Shown: one piece after another, positions 19,373-29,940 of the stretch
Layout of the letters: each line of letters opens with the position of its first letter
How positions within the stretch are numbered: the stretch's first letter is position 1
Assembly (NCBI RefSeq): GCF_000236905.1
Contig: NC_016524.1
Coordinates: forward strand, 310,001 to 374,000
DNA length: 64,000 nucleotides
Origin: Tetrapisispora phaffii CBS 4417
Taxonomy: Eukaryota > Ascomycota > Saccharomycetes > Saccharomycetales > Saccharomycetaceae
Reading direction: 5' to 3'
Translations under genes and position numbers: made by a program
The notes under the pieces: generated by a model
The model's database searches: none
What the model was told of the DNA's origin: nothing
The model's input: only the letters and a program-made list of their open reading frames with translations

Positions 19373-22300
19373 TTATAAAAACAATTCTTCATAGTTCTTA
19401 AAAATAAATTGTGTAACATAATTTCTGAATTTCATATCAATCATATCCTTTTCCCCAGTAATGTCATGAATTATACTTGGACTGAATACAATGGCTAAAT
19501 TTGATAAGTTCATTAAATTCCATTGACTGAATTGAGCAATTTTATTAACATGGTTGCTTAAAATTCTTAATAAAACATAATGTTCAACAGGAATAGTATT
19601 CAATAATTTTTTAAATGATGATAATGTAAAATTAAAAAGTTCTATGGTTTTAGAATTCTTTTGTTCTTCATTATTAGGTAACGCAGTTATTAAATCACTA
19701 TTCTTTGTTATTTCTATCAATGGTTCATATACTTCAAACGGAATTAATGGATTAGGTAATTTACGCAAATATCTTTTTAAAACATTGCTAACTGCATTTA
19801 CATCAGAATCCAAGAGGCTTTTCAATGTCTCAGACATTTCTTGAGTTGATTTAATCGGTTTAAATTCATTTTCAATTTCTTCTATTAATTTTTGAGAACC
19901 TGATTTTCTGTAGATACCTTCAGTTTTTAGATTATTTTCATTCTTTTCGATATAGGAAATACAAGTTGTAATGAGCATCGGCACCATAGCACCTTCATAT
20001 ATACATCTCTTAACCAGTAATGAGCCATATAGATTCTCACCACTTAATGAATTGTTCAAATTATATCCAGAAAAAGAAGGTTTTCCCAACGAGCGAGATT
20101 TATCTGTTGGGTATTCAAAAACGTTGGATTTCAAGTTAATTGGTTCCGAAATATCAAGCTTTGGATGTTCAGATGAATTTCCCAAATTCTTGGGGTTGTT
20201 TCCAAATAGTTTCTTATTTGGTGGTTGAGGAGATAGTTTAGTATTAGATTGTTGTTGAGGAGAACCATAAACAGATGGACTATCACTTGAAAATAATTTC
20301 CAAAATTTCGATTTTGAATTAGAGCTGTGAATATTCGTTAACTCATTAACAGAATTGGTCTGCTTTTTTGGAGTCAGCCCGGTATATAATTCATCAGTTT
20401 CTTCTTCTTTGATTGATTGTTCTGTTTTGGTTGGGTACAATGATGCAAGGGAATTTCTCTCAGACTTCAACTGTTCAACTTCACCAATTAAAGAGTCTTT
20501 TAGTTTTCTTAAATTATCAATCTCATTTGAGAGTCTTGATTTAGAGGTTTCCATATTTCTCAGTTCCAACTTCATTTTTCTCAGACTCAAGTCCAATTCT
20601 GCTAATTCTTTCGATAGCATAGCTGCTGTAGGAGAAGAAACTTCTTTCGGGTCTAAAGAATACGTAGCCATCGATTGAGGTACGGATAAAGATAATGCAG
20701 CAACATCTTCCTTTAAAATGTTATCAACACCTTGTAAGCTTGATTTTCTATAATGGTGACTACTAGTAGATGGGGTTGCATTAAACCTTGTAAAAGTGCT
20801 GTTAGTGTCCATGGAAGGAGTAACGGATGACAGCTCTGCAGCTGATTCTGGAGTATTTAGAGATTTGTTCGCCAAATTACTATTCGAACGTAAATGTGTA
20901 TATTTAGCATCTTCATCAGCATGTGAAAAAGTTGATCCCATCGCAGTATTGTCTATGGTTCGGGCTTTTTGATCTGAATAAATAGTACTATCACTTTTTC
21001 CTCTACTAGAATGCCTCGTTTCTTTAGTTGCTTTTGATGATGTTATATTATCAATATTAGATGTATTGTTCTTCTGGGAAAAAACTCCCCAACCTGAGTG
21101 GGTATCCAACGAATCATCAATTTTGGTCACATATGGTGAATCATTATTAGGTTGTGCCGGTTTAAAGTTTCCTGTTTGTTTGGGTTTGAAATTCGAAACA
21201 AGATTTCTGGAAATCTTTGAAAGTGACCTAGATAATTTTTTCTTACCACCATTATCAGAAAGTGAATTCTGATTACTATTAGTTGTATTTGTATTAGTTA
21301 TAACAGGCAAACTTAGATCATTTGAACTTTGACCAGAGTCGGAAGTATTTAATTGAGGATCTATCAAATGAGGATTGCTTGTAGCATCAATGTTTTCTTT
21401 ATCTGTCGTTTGAAAATTAATAGCTAACCCATTAACTTTTTCAACCTTGTCATCATGTTCTTGTGTAGAATTTAATCTTAAATCAGTAGTCAAGCCTCCT
21501 TTAAAATCAGAGGCATTTACGGAAATCGGACTATTGATTGCATTGTTTGTCAGATCTATACTACCTACCGGTGTTCTAAATTTTCCATAAAATATGCTGT
21601 TAGTTGTTTCTTGTTTGTCAGCACTAAGGTAATTCAGATGTTCAGAATTCACATCAGCCTTCATTTGGTTAGATACAATTATACCATGTCTCTTTGGTGA
21701 AACCATGATATTTTTATCATCCATAGTTAAGTTTTTAGCATCTGTACTAGAAGTGCTATTTTTACGAATTTCTACATTAGGTGCCTTTAAAGATGCTTTT
21801 CTTATCTTTGATTCTTCATCAAAGTCAAAATTCTCTAATGTTGAATTTAATATTTCATCTATAGAAGTTTTTCTGTCGTGAACTTTCTGATTAGTGTCTT
21901 GGTTGGGTTTAGAATTTGAGTTTTCCCCAGGTAGAAATTGTGGTATTACGCTCTCTGAATTAGATTTTATATGAGATGAGATTTTTCTGTCATTAGACAC
22001 TAGAAAGTCTGGAAACTTGTCAATATCTTCAGAATGATTAGAAGTTGAGATATCCTTTAACAACTCACCTTTACTGTTAATTTTGTTGATTTCTTCAGTA
22101 GAAATCAGCTTGGAATTTCTGTTGCTTTGAGCATTACGGTTAGGAGAAACTACTGTTCGTCTAGTCGATCTCTTTGGAATGACTAGATTCGACTGGTATG
22201 TATCCAGTGACCTTGACCTATTGTGTTCTTGTAAATAGAGCTTGTCCTTTTTCTTCTGTTGTTCTATCGCGGACTTTCTATTTAAAATCACCTCATGACA

Positions 22301-22666
22301 ACCCATGCAGAGTAGACCCTTTTTTGTTTTTGCATATTTTAGTCCTTCTATTTCTTTTTCACATTTAAAACATTTAAAACATTTTTTACAATATGCTTCA
22401 TTATTCGTTAATATTATTGCCATATTCGTTATGTGATCATTACAACTTGCACATTGATAGTTTGAACATTTTGAACATATTAGTAATTTTTGATCATTTC
22501 CAATTCTAAGAAAATCTGAATCTATATTCAATTTATCACGACAGTTATAACATTCAAAGCAATTCATATGCCATTTATCGTCATCTATTCTGAAAAATTT
22601 ATTATCATCAATGACTAACTTACAATTTACACATTTAGGTGAATCTATTTTGAGAATTTCAGTCAT
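19373..22666 (-). CDS. RGA2: LIM-domain Rho GTPase-activating protein, RGA1/RGA2 type
   Basis: The 1,097-residue protein starts with two Cys/His-rich LIM domains (about residues 13-65 and 68-120), with CxxC pairs clearly visible. A long Ser/Asn/Thr-rich, presumably phosphorylated middle follows, then a coiled-coil stretch near residues 670-730. The C-terminus is a RhoGAP domain (about 890-1097) with the arginine-finger region GIYRKSGS and the conserved KRYLRKLPNPLIPF. Rga1 and Rga2 stimulate GTP hydrolysis by Cdc42 in polarity and septin organisation. RGA1 (YOR127W) and RGA2 (YDR379W) are duplicates; the neighbour SDH6 slightly favours RGA2, but the ancestral locus carries both identities. 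Confidence 0.9.
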   Translation of the reverse strand: MTEILKIDSPKCVNCKLVIDDNKFFRIDDDKWHMNCFECYNCRDKLNIDSDFLRIGNDQKLLICSKCSNYQCASCNDHITNMAIILTNNEAYCKKCFKCFKCEKEIEGLKYAKTKKGLLCMGCHEVILNRKSAIEQQKKKDKLYLQEHNRSRSLDTYQSNLVIPKRSTRRTVVSPNRNAQSNRNSKLISTEEINKINSKGELLKDISTSNHSEDIDKFPDFLVSNDRKISSHIKSNSESVIPQFLPGENSNSKPNQDTNQKVHDRKTSIDEILNSTLENFDFDEESKIRKASLKAPNVEIRKNSTSSTDAKNLTMDDKNIMVSPKRHGIIVSNQMKADVNSEHLNYLSADKQETTNSIFYGKFRTPVGSIDLTNNAINSPISVNASDFKGGLTTDLRLNSTQEHDDKVEKVNGLAINFQTTDKENIDATSNPHLIDPQLNTSDSGQSSNDLSLPVITNTNTTNSNQNSLSDNGGKKKLSRSLSKISRNLVSNFKPKQTGNFKPAQPNNDSPYVTKIDDSLDTHSGWGVFSQKNNTSNIDNITSSKATKETRHSSRGKSDSTIYSDQKARTIDNTAMGSTFSHADEDAKYTHLRSNSNLANKSLNTPESAAELSSVTPSMDTNSTFTRFNATPSTSSHHYRKSSLQGVDNILKEDVAALSLSVPQSMATYSLDPKEVSSPTAAMLSKELAELDLSLRKMKLELRNMETSKSRLSNEIDNLRKLKDSLIGEVEQLKSERNSLASLYPTKTEQSIKEEETDELYTGLTPKKQTNSVNELTNIHSSNSKSKFWKLFSSDSPSVYGSPQQQSNTKLSPQPPNKKLFGNNPKNLGNSSEHPKLDISEPINLKSNVFEYPTDKSRSLGKPSFSGYNLNNSLSGENLYGSLLVKRCIYEGAMVPMLITTCISYIEKNENNLKTEGIYRKSGSQKLIEEIENEFKPIKSTQEMSETLKSLLDSDVNAVSNVLKRYLRKLPNPLIPFEVYEPLIEITKNSDLITALPNNEEQKNSKTIELFNFTLSSFKKLLNTIPVEHYVLLRILSNHVNKIAQFSQWNLMNLSNLAIVFSPSIIHDITGEKDMIDMKFRNYVTQFIFKNYEELFL

Positions 22667-23786
22667 AGTGTATTAATAACAAACGAGAAAGTTCGTAATC
22701 AAATAATGGATTCAGTAAATGTTATAGTCTTCCTTTAAATGAGCAGCAATAGAAATAGTAATAGTAATAGTATGAATAAAAAAACTGTCAAAATGCAAAT
22801 TTGAAATTCTGTCGAGCCAATTGATATTAATGTATATTATCTAGACTATAAAAGAATGAAAACCTGTTGTTGGTAACGAAATTAAGTATCGAAATCCGCT
22901 TTGCAAGATTTATCAATAGATAATAGTCTAAAGGTAAATCAAATTTGAGAAAGACAGAGTATCTATTAGTTTAATTTATTGCATTCAAACGATAGAGGAT
23001 TTATAACCAATATTAACAGGTACAACTAAACTAAATAGACATTCTTATAATTCCAACTTCAATATAATCCTAATTTAGTTATTTTTAGAATTATGTAGGA
23101 AGCGAGTAATTTAAATTTATTAATTAAATTTCAAATTTCTGAATATGGGAAACAATCAATGAATGTCTCCATATGATTATATAGTATAGTGTGCATATAT
23201 ATAATACAAGAGTATAGTAGTACCGCATGCGGTCTATTACGTGACACTGTTATTAGAATAGATGGACTGAAGAGTAACCTCAGATAATAAGGTTATTTAT
23301 TTAGAACAATGTCAAGTCAATGGAGTTTACCTTGTGAAACTGTAGTATATGTCACGGTCTTATTGTTCATAAGGTGACAACATAGAACATTTGATACATT
23401 ATCTTGATTTATTTCTTTTGTGAATCGAAACGTTTACTTTCTATGTATATCTATGGAATAAGCAGAGAGATAGAGGCAGATGGAACCTCTATTTCTATAT
23501 AAACTGTAAGTAGAGATTACCCATCACTAGGACCTTGGTGCTTGAATCAGCAGAATCTTGCTCAGTTCAGTCTTCCTTTTCATTTGTTCTGATATTCGGG
23601 TAAATTCCGGTGTATACAATCTGTTTTAAGAAATAAGTCAAAATCATTAAATTGTCAGAAAAATTTCAATATATAAACCATATTAATGCTAAATTATATT
23701 TAGAGCTTGATCGTTTGATTGATTTAAGTACAGGGCAGGTAGCATATCCCAAACGTAAAACACACAGATATACATCTATATTAACT
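22667..23786. other. Divergent promoter region between RGA and LSM6
   Basis: A 1.1 kb AT-rich region between divergent genes. The LSM6 frame stays open upstream of its ATG to about 23652, without another ATG. I see no tRNA, LTR or distinct binding-site cluster. Confidence 0.45.
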
Positions 23787-24032
23787 ATGTCTGCTGAGAC
23801 CAACAGTGTTTCTTCTCAATTCCTTTCAAATATTATTGGGAAGCCAGTCAATGTCAAATTATATTCCGGTATGTTATATAATGGTAAATTAGAATCAATT
23901 GATGGTTTCATGAACATTGCATTATCAAACACGACTGAGCATTATGAAAATAATGCTAATGGTATGCTAAGGAGATATGAAAATGATGTGTTTTTAAGAG
24001 GTACCCAAGTAATGTACATTAGCGAAGTATGA
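23787..24032 (+). CDS. LSM6: U6 snRNA-associated Sm-like protein Lsm6
   Basis: The 81-residue protein is a single Sm fold. Sm1 is visible as GKPVNVKLYSGMLYNGKLESIDGFMNIAL and Sm2 as VFLRGTQVMYIS. Lsm6 is shared by the Lsm1-7 ring (mRNA decay in the cytoplasm) and the Lsm2-8 ring (U6 snRNA in the nucleus). Length is close to the 86-residue YDR378C. The ATG at 23787 gives the family's usual N-terminus; no ATG exists in the open frame before it. It lies between RGA and ARH1 as in S. cerevisiae, but ATP17 is missing. Confidence 0.95.
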   Translation: MSAETNSVSSQFLSNIIGKPVNVKLYSGMLYNGKLESIDGFMNIALSNTTEHYENNANGMLRRYENDVFLRGTQVMYISEV

Positions 24033-24426
24033 TATTTTTAATTCAACATTTGTCATTATTGTACGTTGTTACAAGAAAATAAAAGCATTAGTAAGAAGGA
24101 ATATGGGTAAATTTATTAAATGTTATTTAAATGAAAAGTAACAAAACATTTCACATTGTATTATAAATTTTCAAGCTTTCAATCTTTTCTCTTTTTTTGG
24201 CATTAACATGATGTACTTGGTTGTTGGTTTGATAAATTATATATCCATGTATTTACATACTTTTTATAATGGTAAAAAAAATATTGAAATTAATCAAGGC
24301 GTCGATGTACTATTTGTTTTTATAAATTGCTGTACTTACTTGATAAGTATCAATTGTTAATTATATTTGCAAAAAAAACATCTTCGATTCATAAAATTTT
24401 TACACATATATCGGTCATACAACAAG
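24033..24426. other. Convergent intergenic region LSM6/ARH1
   Basis: AT-rich spacer between two 3' ends, with no feature beyond presumed polyadenylation signals. ATP17, which lies between these genes in S. cerevisiae, is absent. Confidence 0.5.
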
Positions 24427-25917
24427 CTACTTTTTAGATAAGAGAGAATATGCTTCCTCTAAAGTTGAATATTTTACTCTCTTCTTATTTTGTAATTGGC
24501 CAAGTTCAATTTCTGATTTGTCTAGATATTTCCAATCACTCCATGTTGTGTGCTTAATATTATCGAGGTTAATATCCTTACCCTTAAAGCTAGTATCTTT
24601 TTCTAAATCAATTAAAACTTCATCTGCAACGTTAAATGCATTCATCATGGTAGACATTATAACTCCCTGACTACCAGTCTGTATCCACCCAGAACCATAC
24701 AACTTAGGATATATCTCATTAGTTTTGGAATTAATTGCTCTGCCATTTTCTGTAGCTAAATGATCTCTACTAAATTTAATATTTAAATCATCAAAGTCTT
24801 TGAGGGGCCTGCCCATATATCCTAATGAGGTTATCAACAAATCTATGTCGTATTTAATCTGGGGTTGATCAACATCTTTAATCAATTTGTTATCCTCAGT
24901 GAATTTATTCTGATCTAATTCTAGACTTTTTATTACCCCACTGGCATTGGCTTCTATTTTTACTGGAGATTTTAGATAGTCTAATTCCCATTCTTTACGT
25001 ATATTGTCATTCGCTAATTCTACAGGCTCAGCCTTTTTATAGTTCTTTTTTGTCCTTTCGTCAAACGATTTTAAGTATTCTGAACATATTTCAATTCTTC
25101 TCTTAAAGGCCCTATCAGAAGAAAGTTTTTCTAGTTCTTCAGATTTAAAATATTTATCAGAAATCTTTCCATGTATGCCATACTTCTCAAGTTCAAATAA
25201 TTCTCTTAACTCTTTGTTGGTAAATTTAGAATTATAGAAATCTCTTCTAGCAATGATCTTAACATTTTTAATTGGTGCCCTCCTCAAACATGATAAAGCA
25301 ATTGGAGATATATCTGTGCTCTCCCATATTTCTTTAACCTTATTACTTAATAATAAACGTGCAATATCCAATGCAACATTACCGTTACCAATAATACCAA
25401 CATTAGAAACATTGGCCCAGTTATATTTAGTTAATTCTTCACTTTTATCACCTCCTGGATGACCATTGTACCAATTAATAAACTGTCTACTGCTAAATAC
25501 ACCCTTAACAGTGGATTCACCAGGGATATTCAATTTTCTATCACCTGAACATCCATAACTTAATACAACTGCATCTTGGTTTTCAAGTATAGTCTTTAAA
25601 CTAATATCTGATCCAATTGATACTCCTCCAATAAATTCAAACTTGTGATTACTATCTGGGGTTGCTATGAAATATTTATCAGCTGTTTGTGTAAATGTTT
25701 CTTCACAATTTTTGACTTCAGGATGATCTGGTGCTACTCCATACCTACTTAACCCAAACGGGCTAGGTAACTTATCCCATACTGTAATATGCAAGGGTAT
25801 ATGTGATTTCTTAAATAGATGATGTGCAACATAAAATCCCGAAGGTCCAGCTCCTACGATGGATATTCTTTTCCTCTTTACTAAACTCGACAAATTTCTG
25901 ACGAATTGTGAAGACAT
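24427..25917 (-). CDS. ARH1: Mitochondrial adrenodoxin reductase
   Basis: The 496-residue protein is an FAD- and NADPH-binding ferredoxin reductase that passes electrons to Yah1 for iron-sulfur cluster and heme A synthesis. The FAD-binding motif IVGAGPSGFYVAHHL lies at about residues 20-34, after a short basic N-terminus that can serve as a matrix presequence. The NADPH-binding motif IIGNGNVALDIARLL lies near 175-189. The GSGWIQTGSQGVI segment near the C-terminus is typical of the family. Length equals the 493-residue YDR376W. Confidence 0.95.
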   Translation of the reverse strand: MSSQFVRNLSSLVKRKRISIVGAGPSGFYVAHHLFKKSHIPLHITVWDKLPSPFGLSRYGVAPDHPEVKNCEETFTQTADKYFIATPDSNHKFEFIGGVSIGSDISLKTILENQDAVVLSYGCSGDRKLNIPGESTVKGVFSSRQFINWYNGHPGGDKSEELTKYNWANVSNVGIIGNGNVALDIARLLLSNKVKEIWESTDISPIALSCLRRAPIKNVKIIARRDFYNSKFTNKELRELFELEKYGIHGKISDKYFKSEELEKLSSDRAFKRRIEICSEYLKSFDERTKKNYKKAEPVELANDNIRKEWELDYLKSPVKIEANASGVIKSLELDQNKFTEDNKLIKDVDQPQIKYDIDLLITSLGYMGRPLKDFDDLNIKFSRDHLATENGRAINSKTNEIYPKLYGSGWIQTGSQGVIMSTMMNAFNVADEVLIDLEKDTSFKGKDINLDNIKHTTWSDWKYLDKSEIELGQLQNKKRVKYSTLEEAYSLLSKK

Positions 25918-26222
25918 AATTTTATGCTAGTTAGCTATAATCGTTAGATTTGTTTAGTTAAAACCTATTTTATATTAAAATAAATCTTTAGGAACAATTT
26001 TTAACGGATTTAATAGTGTTTACTATCCCTTTATATATTCGATCATTTATTTTATTAAAATTCTATAAATTAAGTCATCGCCGATATTCGGTATGCTAAA
26101 TCTGAAATTTCGATATAAGTAAATATTATCGAATAAATCTACTAAAAAGACCTGATTTTTAATACTTGTTTTTAGGAATTAAATAAGATGAACAAATAAC
26201 AATTCAGACTCAAAATTTTAAG
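25918..26222. other. Divergent promoter ARH1/IAH1
   Basis: About 305 bases of AT-rich DNA serving two divergent genes. No clear motif is seen. Confidence 0.4.
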
Positions 26223-26951
26223 ATGTCGATGGTCTATGATTCATTTTTATTGTTTGGTGATTCTATAACTGAATTCTGTTACAATTCAGATATGGAAAAT
26301 ATGCAAGGTACACAGTTCACTTTAGGGGCTGCTCTGTCTAATGTTTATACCAGAAAAATGTCTATAATTCAAAGAGGTTTTTCTGGTTATACATCAAGAT
26401 GGGGGGTTAAGATACTACCAAAGGTATTAGAACAAGACTCTAGTATTAAAATTGCATACATTTTCTTTGGATCTAATGATGCTTCCAGCGGTGGCTTACA
26501 ACATGTCCCTTTAGAGGAGTATAAAGAGAATACCAAAAAAATGCTTCATATGTTGAAGAAAAAGGGTATAAAACCAATCTTAATAGGACCAGCTGTCCAT
26601 AATCTCGAATATTGGAATTCTACAAAGCCGGAAGAAGCTGCTTCGGGAAATTTCCGTACAAATAAAGCTTTTAAAGCATATTCAGATGCTTGCAGTGCAC
26701 TTGCTAATGAGGAAGGTATACCATTTGTTAATCTAAACGCAGCATTTACAAAAGCTGGTGATGATAGTTGGAAAAATTTATTGGGTGATGGTTTACACTT
26801 TAATGGTGCCGGGTATAAAGTAATGTTCGATGAATTAATGAAAGAAATCAGTAACCATTATCCGGAATATTCTCCAGCTAATATGGCTTATAAGTTACCA
26901 AATTGGAGAGAGATCAGTCCTTCCGGAGACTCATTAGATAAATTTTTGTAG
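26223..26951 (+). CDS. IAH1: Isoamyl acetate-hydrolysing esterase
   Basis: The 242-residue protein is a GDSL/SGNH hydrolase. The nucleophile motif FGDSIT lies at about residues 11-16, the Asn motif FGSNDA near 80, and the catalytic pair is in DGLHFNGAGY near 198-207. Iah1 hydrolyses isoamyl acetate and other acetate esters, controlling flavour ester levels. Length agrees with the 238-residue YOR126C. It lies between ARH1 and BCS1, both YDR genes, showing the interleaved ancestral order. Confidence 0.95.
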   Translation: MSMVYDSFLLFGDSITEFCYNSDMENMQGTQFTLGAALSNVYTRKMSIIQRGFSGYTSRWGVKILPKVLEQDSSIKIAYIFFGSNDASSGGLQHVPLEEYKENTKKMLHMLKKKGIKPILIGPAVHNLEYWNSTKPEEAASGNFRTNKAFKAYSDACSALANEEGIPFVNLNAAFTKAGDDSWKNLLGDGLHFNGAGYKVMFDELMKEISNHYPEYSPANMAYKLPNWREISPSGDSLDKFL

Positions 26952-27198
26952 ATATTACTATTTAAACGGTTATATACTTATATTGTATTTAATTGAAATA
27001 TATTTCATAAGGTTGAACTTTTATCTGTCGATTCTTTCAAAGCGTTGCTTAAGTTTCCCACCGCTAAAAAATCCGAATGGATAAAATGTCAAGAAATAAA
27101 ATGAAATGTACAATATAATAAAACTTTTACCTATGAACTTTAATTAATACTAGATCAATCACATATTCAATTATCAAAAACATCGTTGTGTAGTTGAT

Positions 27199-28557
27199 AT
27201 GTCAGATAGTGATGGCATAGAAGCACGAGAGAGCAAGCCGCTCACTGTTGATATTCCAATTACTTCAAATAATAATGATGATTCATTCAAGGGTAAAATC
27301 AAGTCACTTATCAACAATGCTATGGAAAACAACCCATATTTTGCTGCAGGTGGTGGGTTAATGATTCTGGGTACAGGATTAGCGCTTGCTAAAAGCGGTG
27401 TAGCTATGGGAAGCAGTTTACTGTATCGTAATTTAATAGTTGATTTAGAGATTCAATCAAAAGACAAGTCATATAGTTGGTTCTTAACATGGATGGCGAA
27501 ACATCCACAAAGAATTTCAAAACATTTAGCAGTTAAGACTCAGTATGTTCAGCATAATAACGGCTCAGTTACAACGAAGTTTGATTTTGTACCTGGACCA
27601 GGCAATCATTGGATAAGATACAAAGGTGCATTTATTTATGTCAAGAGAGAAAGATCGTCTAGAATGGTCGATTTGACTAATGGCTCTCCATTTGAAACCG
27701 TTTCATTAACTACATTGTATAGAGATCGATATTTATTTAATGAAATTTTGACAGAGGCCAAAGAATTAGCTGTTAAATCCTCAGAAGGTAAAACTGTTTT
27801 GTATACATCTTTTGGTCCCGAATGGAGGCCATTTGGGCAACCGAAAGCTAAAAGAGCCATTGAATCTGTGATCTTAGATAAAAATATTAAAGAAGATATT
27901 CTGAAGGACGTTAATGATTTTTTACGAAATGGTCAATGGTATTCTGAAAGAGGTATACCTTATAGAAGAGGATATTTGCTATACGGTCCACCTGGATCAG
28001 GCAAAACTAGTTTTATTCAAGCACTAGCAGGTGCATTGGATTACAATATATGTATATTAAATCTATCAGAGAACAACCTAACAGATGACAGGCTAAATCA
28101 TCTAATGAATAATATGCCTGAAAGAAGTGTTCTATTGTTAGAGGATATCGATGCAGCATTTAATAAAAGAACACTGAACAGCGAATCGGGGTACCAAACA
28201 AGTGTAACATTTAGTGGATTATTAAATGCGTTAGATGGTGTTACTTCCAGTGAAGAGACAATTACATTCATGACCACAAATCATCCCGAAAAATTGGATC
28301 CGGCTATTTTAAGACCCGGTAGAGTTGATTTCAAACAATTTGTTGGTAATGCTACAGAGTACCAAATTAAAAATATGTTTTTAAAGTTCTATCCGAATGA
28401 AAACACACTCTGCAATGAATTTATGAAAAAAGCAGCTTCATTGAAGAAACCAATAAGCACAGCCCAATTACAAGGATTGTTCGTGATGAACAAAGATGAT
28501 CCAAAGGCTGCAGTTGCAACCATAAATACAATTTCCGATCCTATTAATTTTAACTAA
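27199..28557 (+). CDS. BCS1: Mitochondrial AAA chaperone Bcs1
   Basis: The 452-residue protein inserts the Rieske iron-sulfur protein into cytochrome bc1 complex at the inner membrane. One membrane segment lies near residues 47-68 and is followed by the BCS1-specific region. The AAA domain has Walker [10 protein letters not shown] near 263-271, Walker [12 protein letters not shown] near 311-321 and the sensor and arginine-finger region [12 protein letters not shown]. Length is nearly identical to the 456-residue YDR375C. The stop is 81 bases from the convergent WIP1 stop. Confidence 0.97.
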   Translation: MSDSDGIEARESKPLTVDIPITSNNNDDSFKGKIKSLINNAMENNPYFAAGGGLMILGTGLALAKSGVAMGSSLLYRNLIVDLEIQSKDKSYSWFLTWMAKHPQRISKHLAVKTQYVQHNNGSVTTKFDFVPGPGNHWIRYKGAFIYVKRERSSRMVDLTNGSPFETVSLTTLYRDRYLFNEILTEAKELAVKSSEGKTVLYTSFGPEWRPFGQPKAKRAIESVILDKNIKEDILKDVNDFLRNGQWYSERGIPYRRGYLLYGPPGSGKTSFIQALAGALDYNICILNLSENNLTDDRLNHLMNNMPERSVLLLEDIDAAFNKRTLNSESGYQTSVTFSGLLNALDGVTSSEETITFMTTNHPEKLDPAILRPGRVDFKQFVGNATEYQIKNMFLKFYPNENTLCNEFMKKAASLKKPISTAQLQGLFVMNKDDPKAAVATINTISDPINFN

Positions 28558-28638
28558 ATATATACTTTGTAAAACAATTTGTAAATAGATTTTATTATTA
28601 TATCTTCATGTTCATTATATTCATTATGTCGGTTATAT

Positions 28639-28878
28639 TTAAACTACACTATCCTCGTTCGCTATCTGTCTATATGCTCTATTTATATGTTCTGGTAACA
28701 CATCTAAGGATCTATCTTGTTTTGCAAAATCATTTGCAGTCTCTATTATTTTAATTAATAATTGATCATATATACAATTTAGTATAAGAAAATCATTGTC
28801 TTCAATATCAATAGTATCGACATTGGAACTATTTTTTAATTCCCTTAAGAGATAATTTTGTAGAATGTTATTACTCAT
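28639..28878 (-). CDS. WIP1: Kinetochore histone-fold protein Wip1 (CENP-W)
   Basis: The 79-residue protein fits a histone-fold subunit. A helix (NNILQNYLLREL) is followed by a long central helix (LNCIYDQLLIKIIETANDFAKQ) and a final helix (LPEHINRAYRQI). The pattern LPEHINRA resembles the last helix of CENP-W/Wip1. Wip1 pairs with Cnn1 (CENP-T) in the Ctf19 complex. It lies between BCS1 and PHO92, exactly as YDR374W-A. The start is the ATG at 28878; an upstream extension has only a TTG. Confidence 0.88.
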   Translation of the reverse strand: MSNNILQNYLLRELKNSSNVDTIDIEDNDFLILNCIYDQLLIKIIETANDFAKQDRSLDVLPEHINRAYRQIANEDSVV

Positions 28879-28986
28879 AGTGTCATTCAATTCGAATATG
28901 ATCCAGATGTATACCCTTTAAACGGATTGCTACACAATTTAGTATTATATAACAATAGTAACACTAGGTCCTTGATATATATATTT

Positions 28987-29020
28987 ATGCATATACATAT
29001 ATAAATATATGTATATGCAT
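28987..29020. repeat. Perfect 16-base inverted repeat
   Basis: Arms ATGCATATACATATAT and ATATATGTATATGCAT are separated by AA. It can extrude a cruciform or form a hairpin in RNA. It lies about 110 bases before the WIP1 start. Confidence 0.9.
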
Positions 29021-29040
29021 AATTTCATATCATTACTATT

Positions 29041-29130
29041 ACGCGTCGATCAAATATGTAATACCAAATACTTACTATTAGTTTTCAATATATTGATCTG
29101 ATATTGAAGCGGAGCTTGCAAAACACGCGT
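29041..29130. promoter_or_regulatory. Two MCB elements (ACGCGT) before WIP1
   Basis: ACGCGT occurs at 29041-29046 and 29125-29130, 160 and 250 bases before the WIP1 ATG. MBF binds this motif and drives G1/S transcription. Confidence 0.5.
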
Positions 29131-29940
29131 GATCACCTTGGATTGCCATTGCGACAACAACAAGCAAAAAGAAACGGGATTCAATATCCAACAAATTTTT
29201 AGTTAGTTATTACTGCAACATGCAAAGGAGTTTTGTTATGATGTAATTAGGATAATGTACGTGCATGTTATAGTATATTTAAAAACAAAGTAGATATCTC
29301 CCTTAAAAAAACATATCAACAATTAATTAATTAATTAATTATTATATAAGCATTATTAACACAACATGCCAGTATAGTGATTTCAAGACTGGCCTCTCCA
29401 ATTAGTTTCCTTTTTTGGGTTTCCTGTGATTTCTTTTCTTATTGTTGTTTTCGTCTTGAAAGTTCTAACTTAACATGTGAAAGTGGAGATTGCAGGCAAG
29501 CTTTATTTGTCACAATGACAAACGTGATGCAGAATTGATTATCTTTTAAGGGAGCGCGGATCATCTTGTATAGGGTGCTGTTTAAGCAAGAATCGATGAC
29601 TAGTAATCTATTGCACTGAAGAGATTTTATATAGTATTCTGTTCTGTTCTTTTTGTCTCCTGGTATTGTTGATTTTTTTTTTTGGGCTTTTTTTTTTTGC
29701 TTGACACAAAAACTTGATAATTATTTGGGCGGCTAATTTCAATATTTCTTTATTTCAAAATCCAAATACTATAAATACAGACAACAAGATATATAATATA
29801 TATATATTCAGATATGCATTAATTCTGATTCTTGAACTTATATTTTCATTCGGTTTCCTTTCATGGCATAATACAGACAACAATTATAGCAGTGTTAACA
29901 GTGCTAGCAAATAACAAATAACAAATATACCATCTTTAGT

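Larger units (their letters stand above)
28879..29940. other. Divergent promoter region WIP1/PHO92
   Basis: This 1.06 kb region holds a perfect 16-base inverted repeat (28987-29020), two ACGCGT elements near WIP1 (29041, 29125), an ATTA repeat near 29320-29342 and T-rich tracts near 29670-29700. No gene is visible. Confidence 0.55.
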
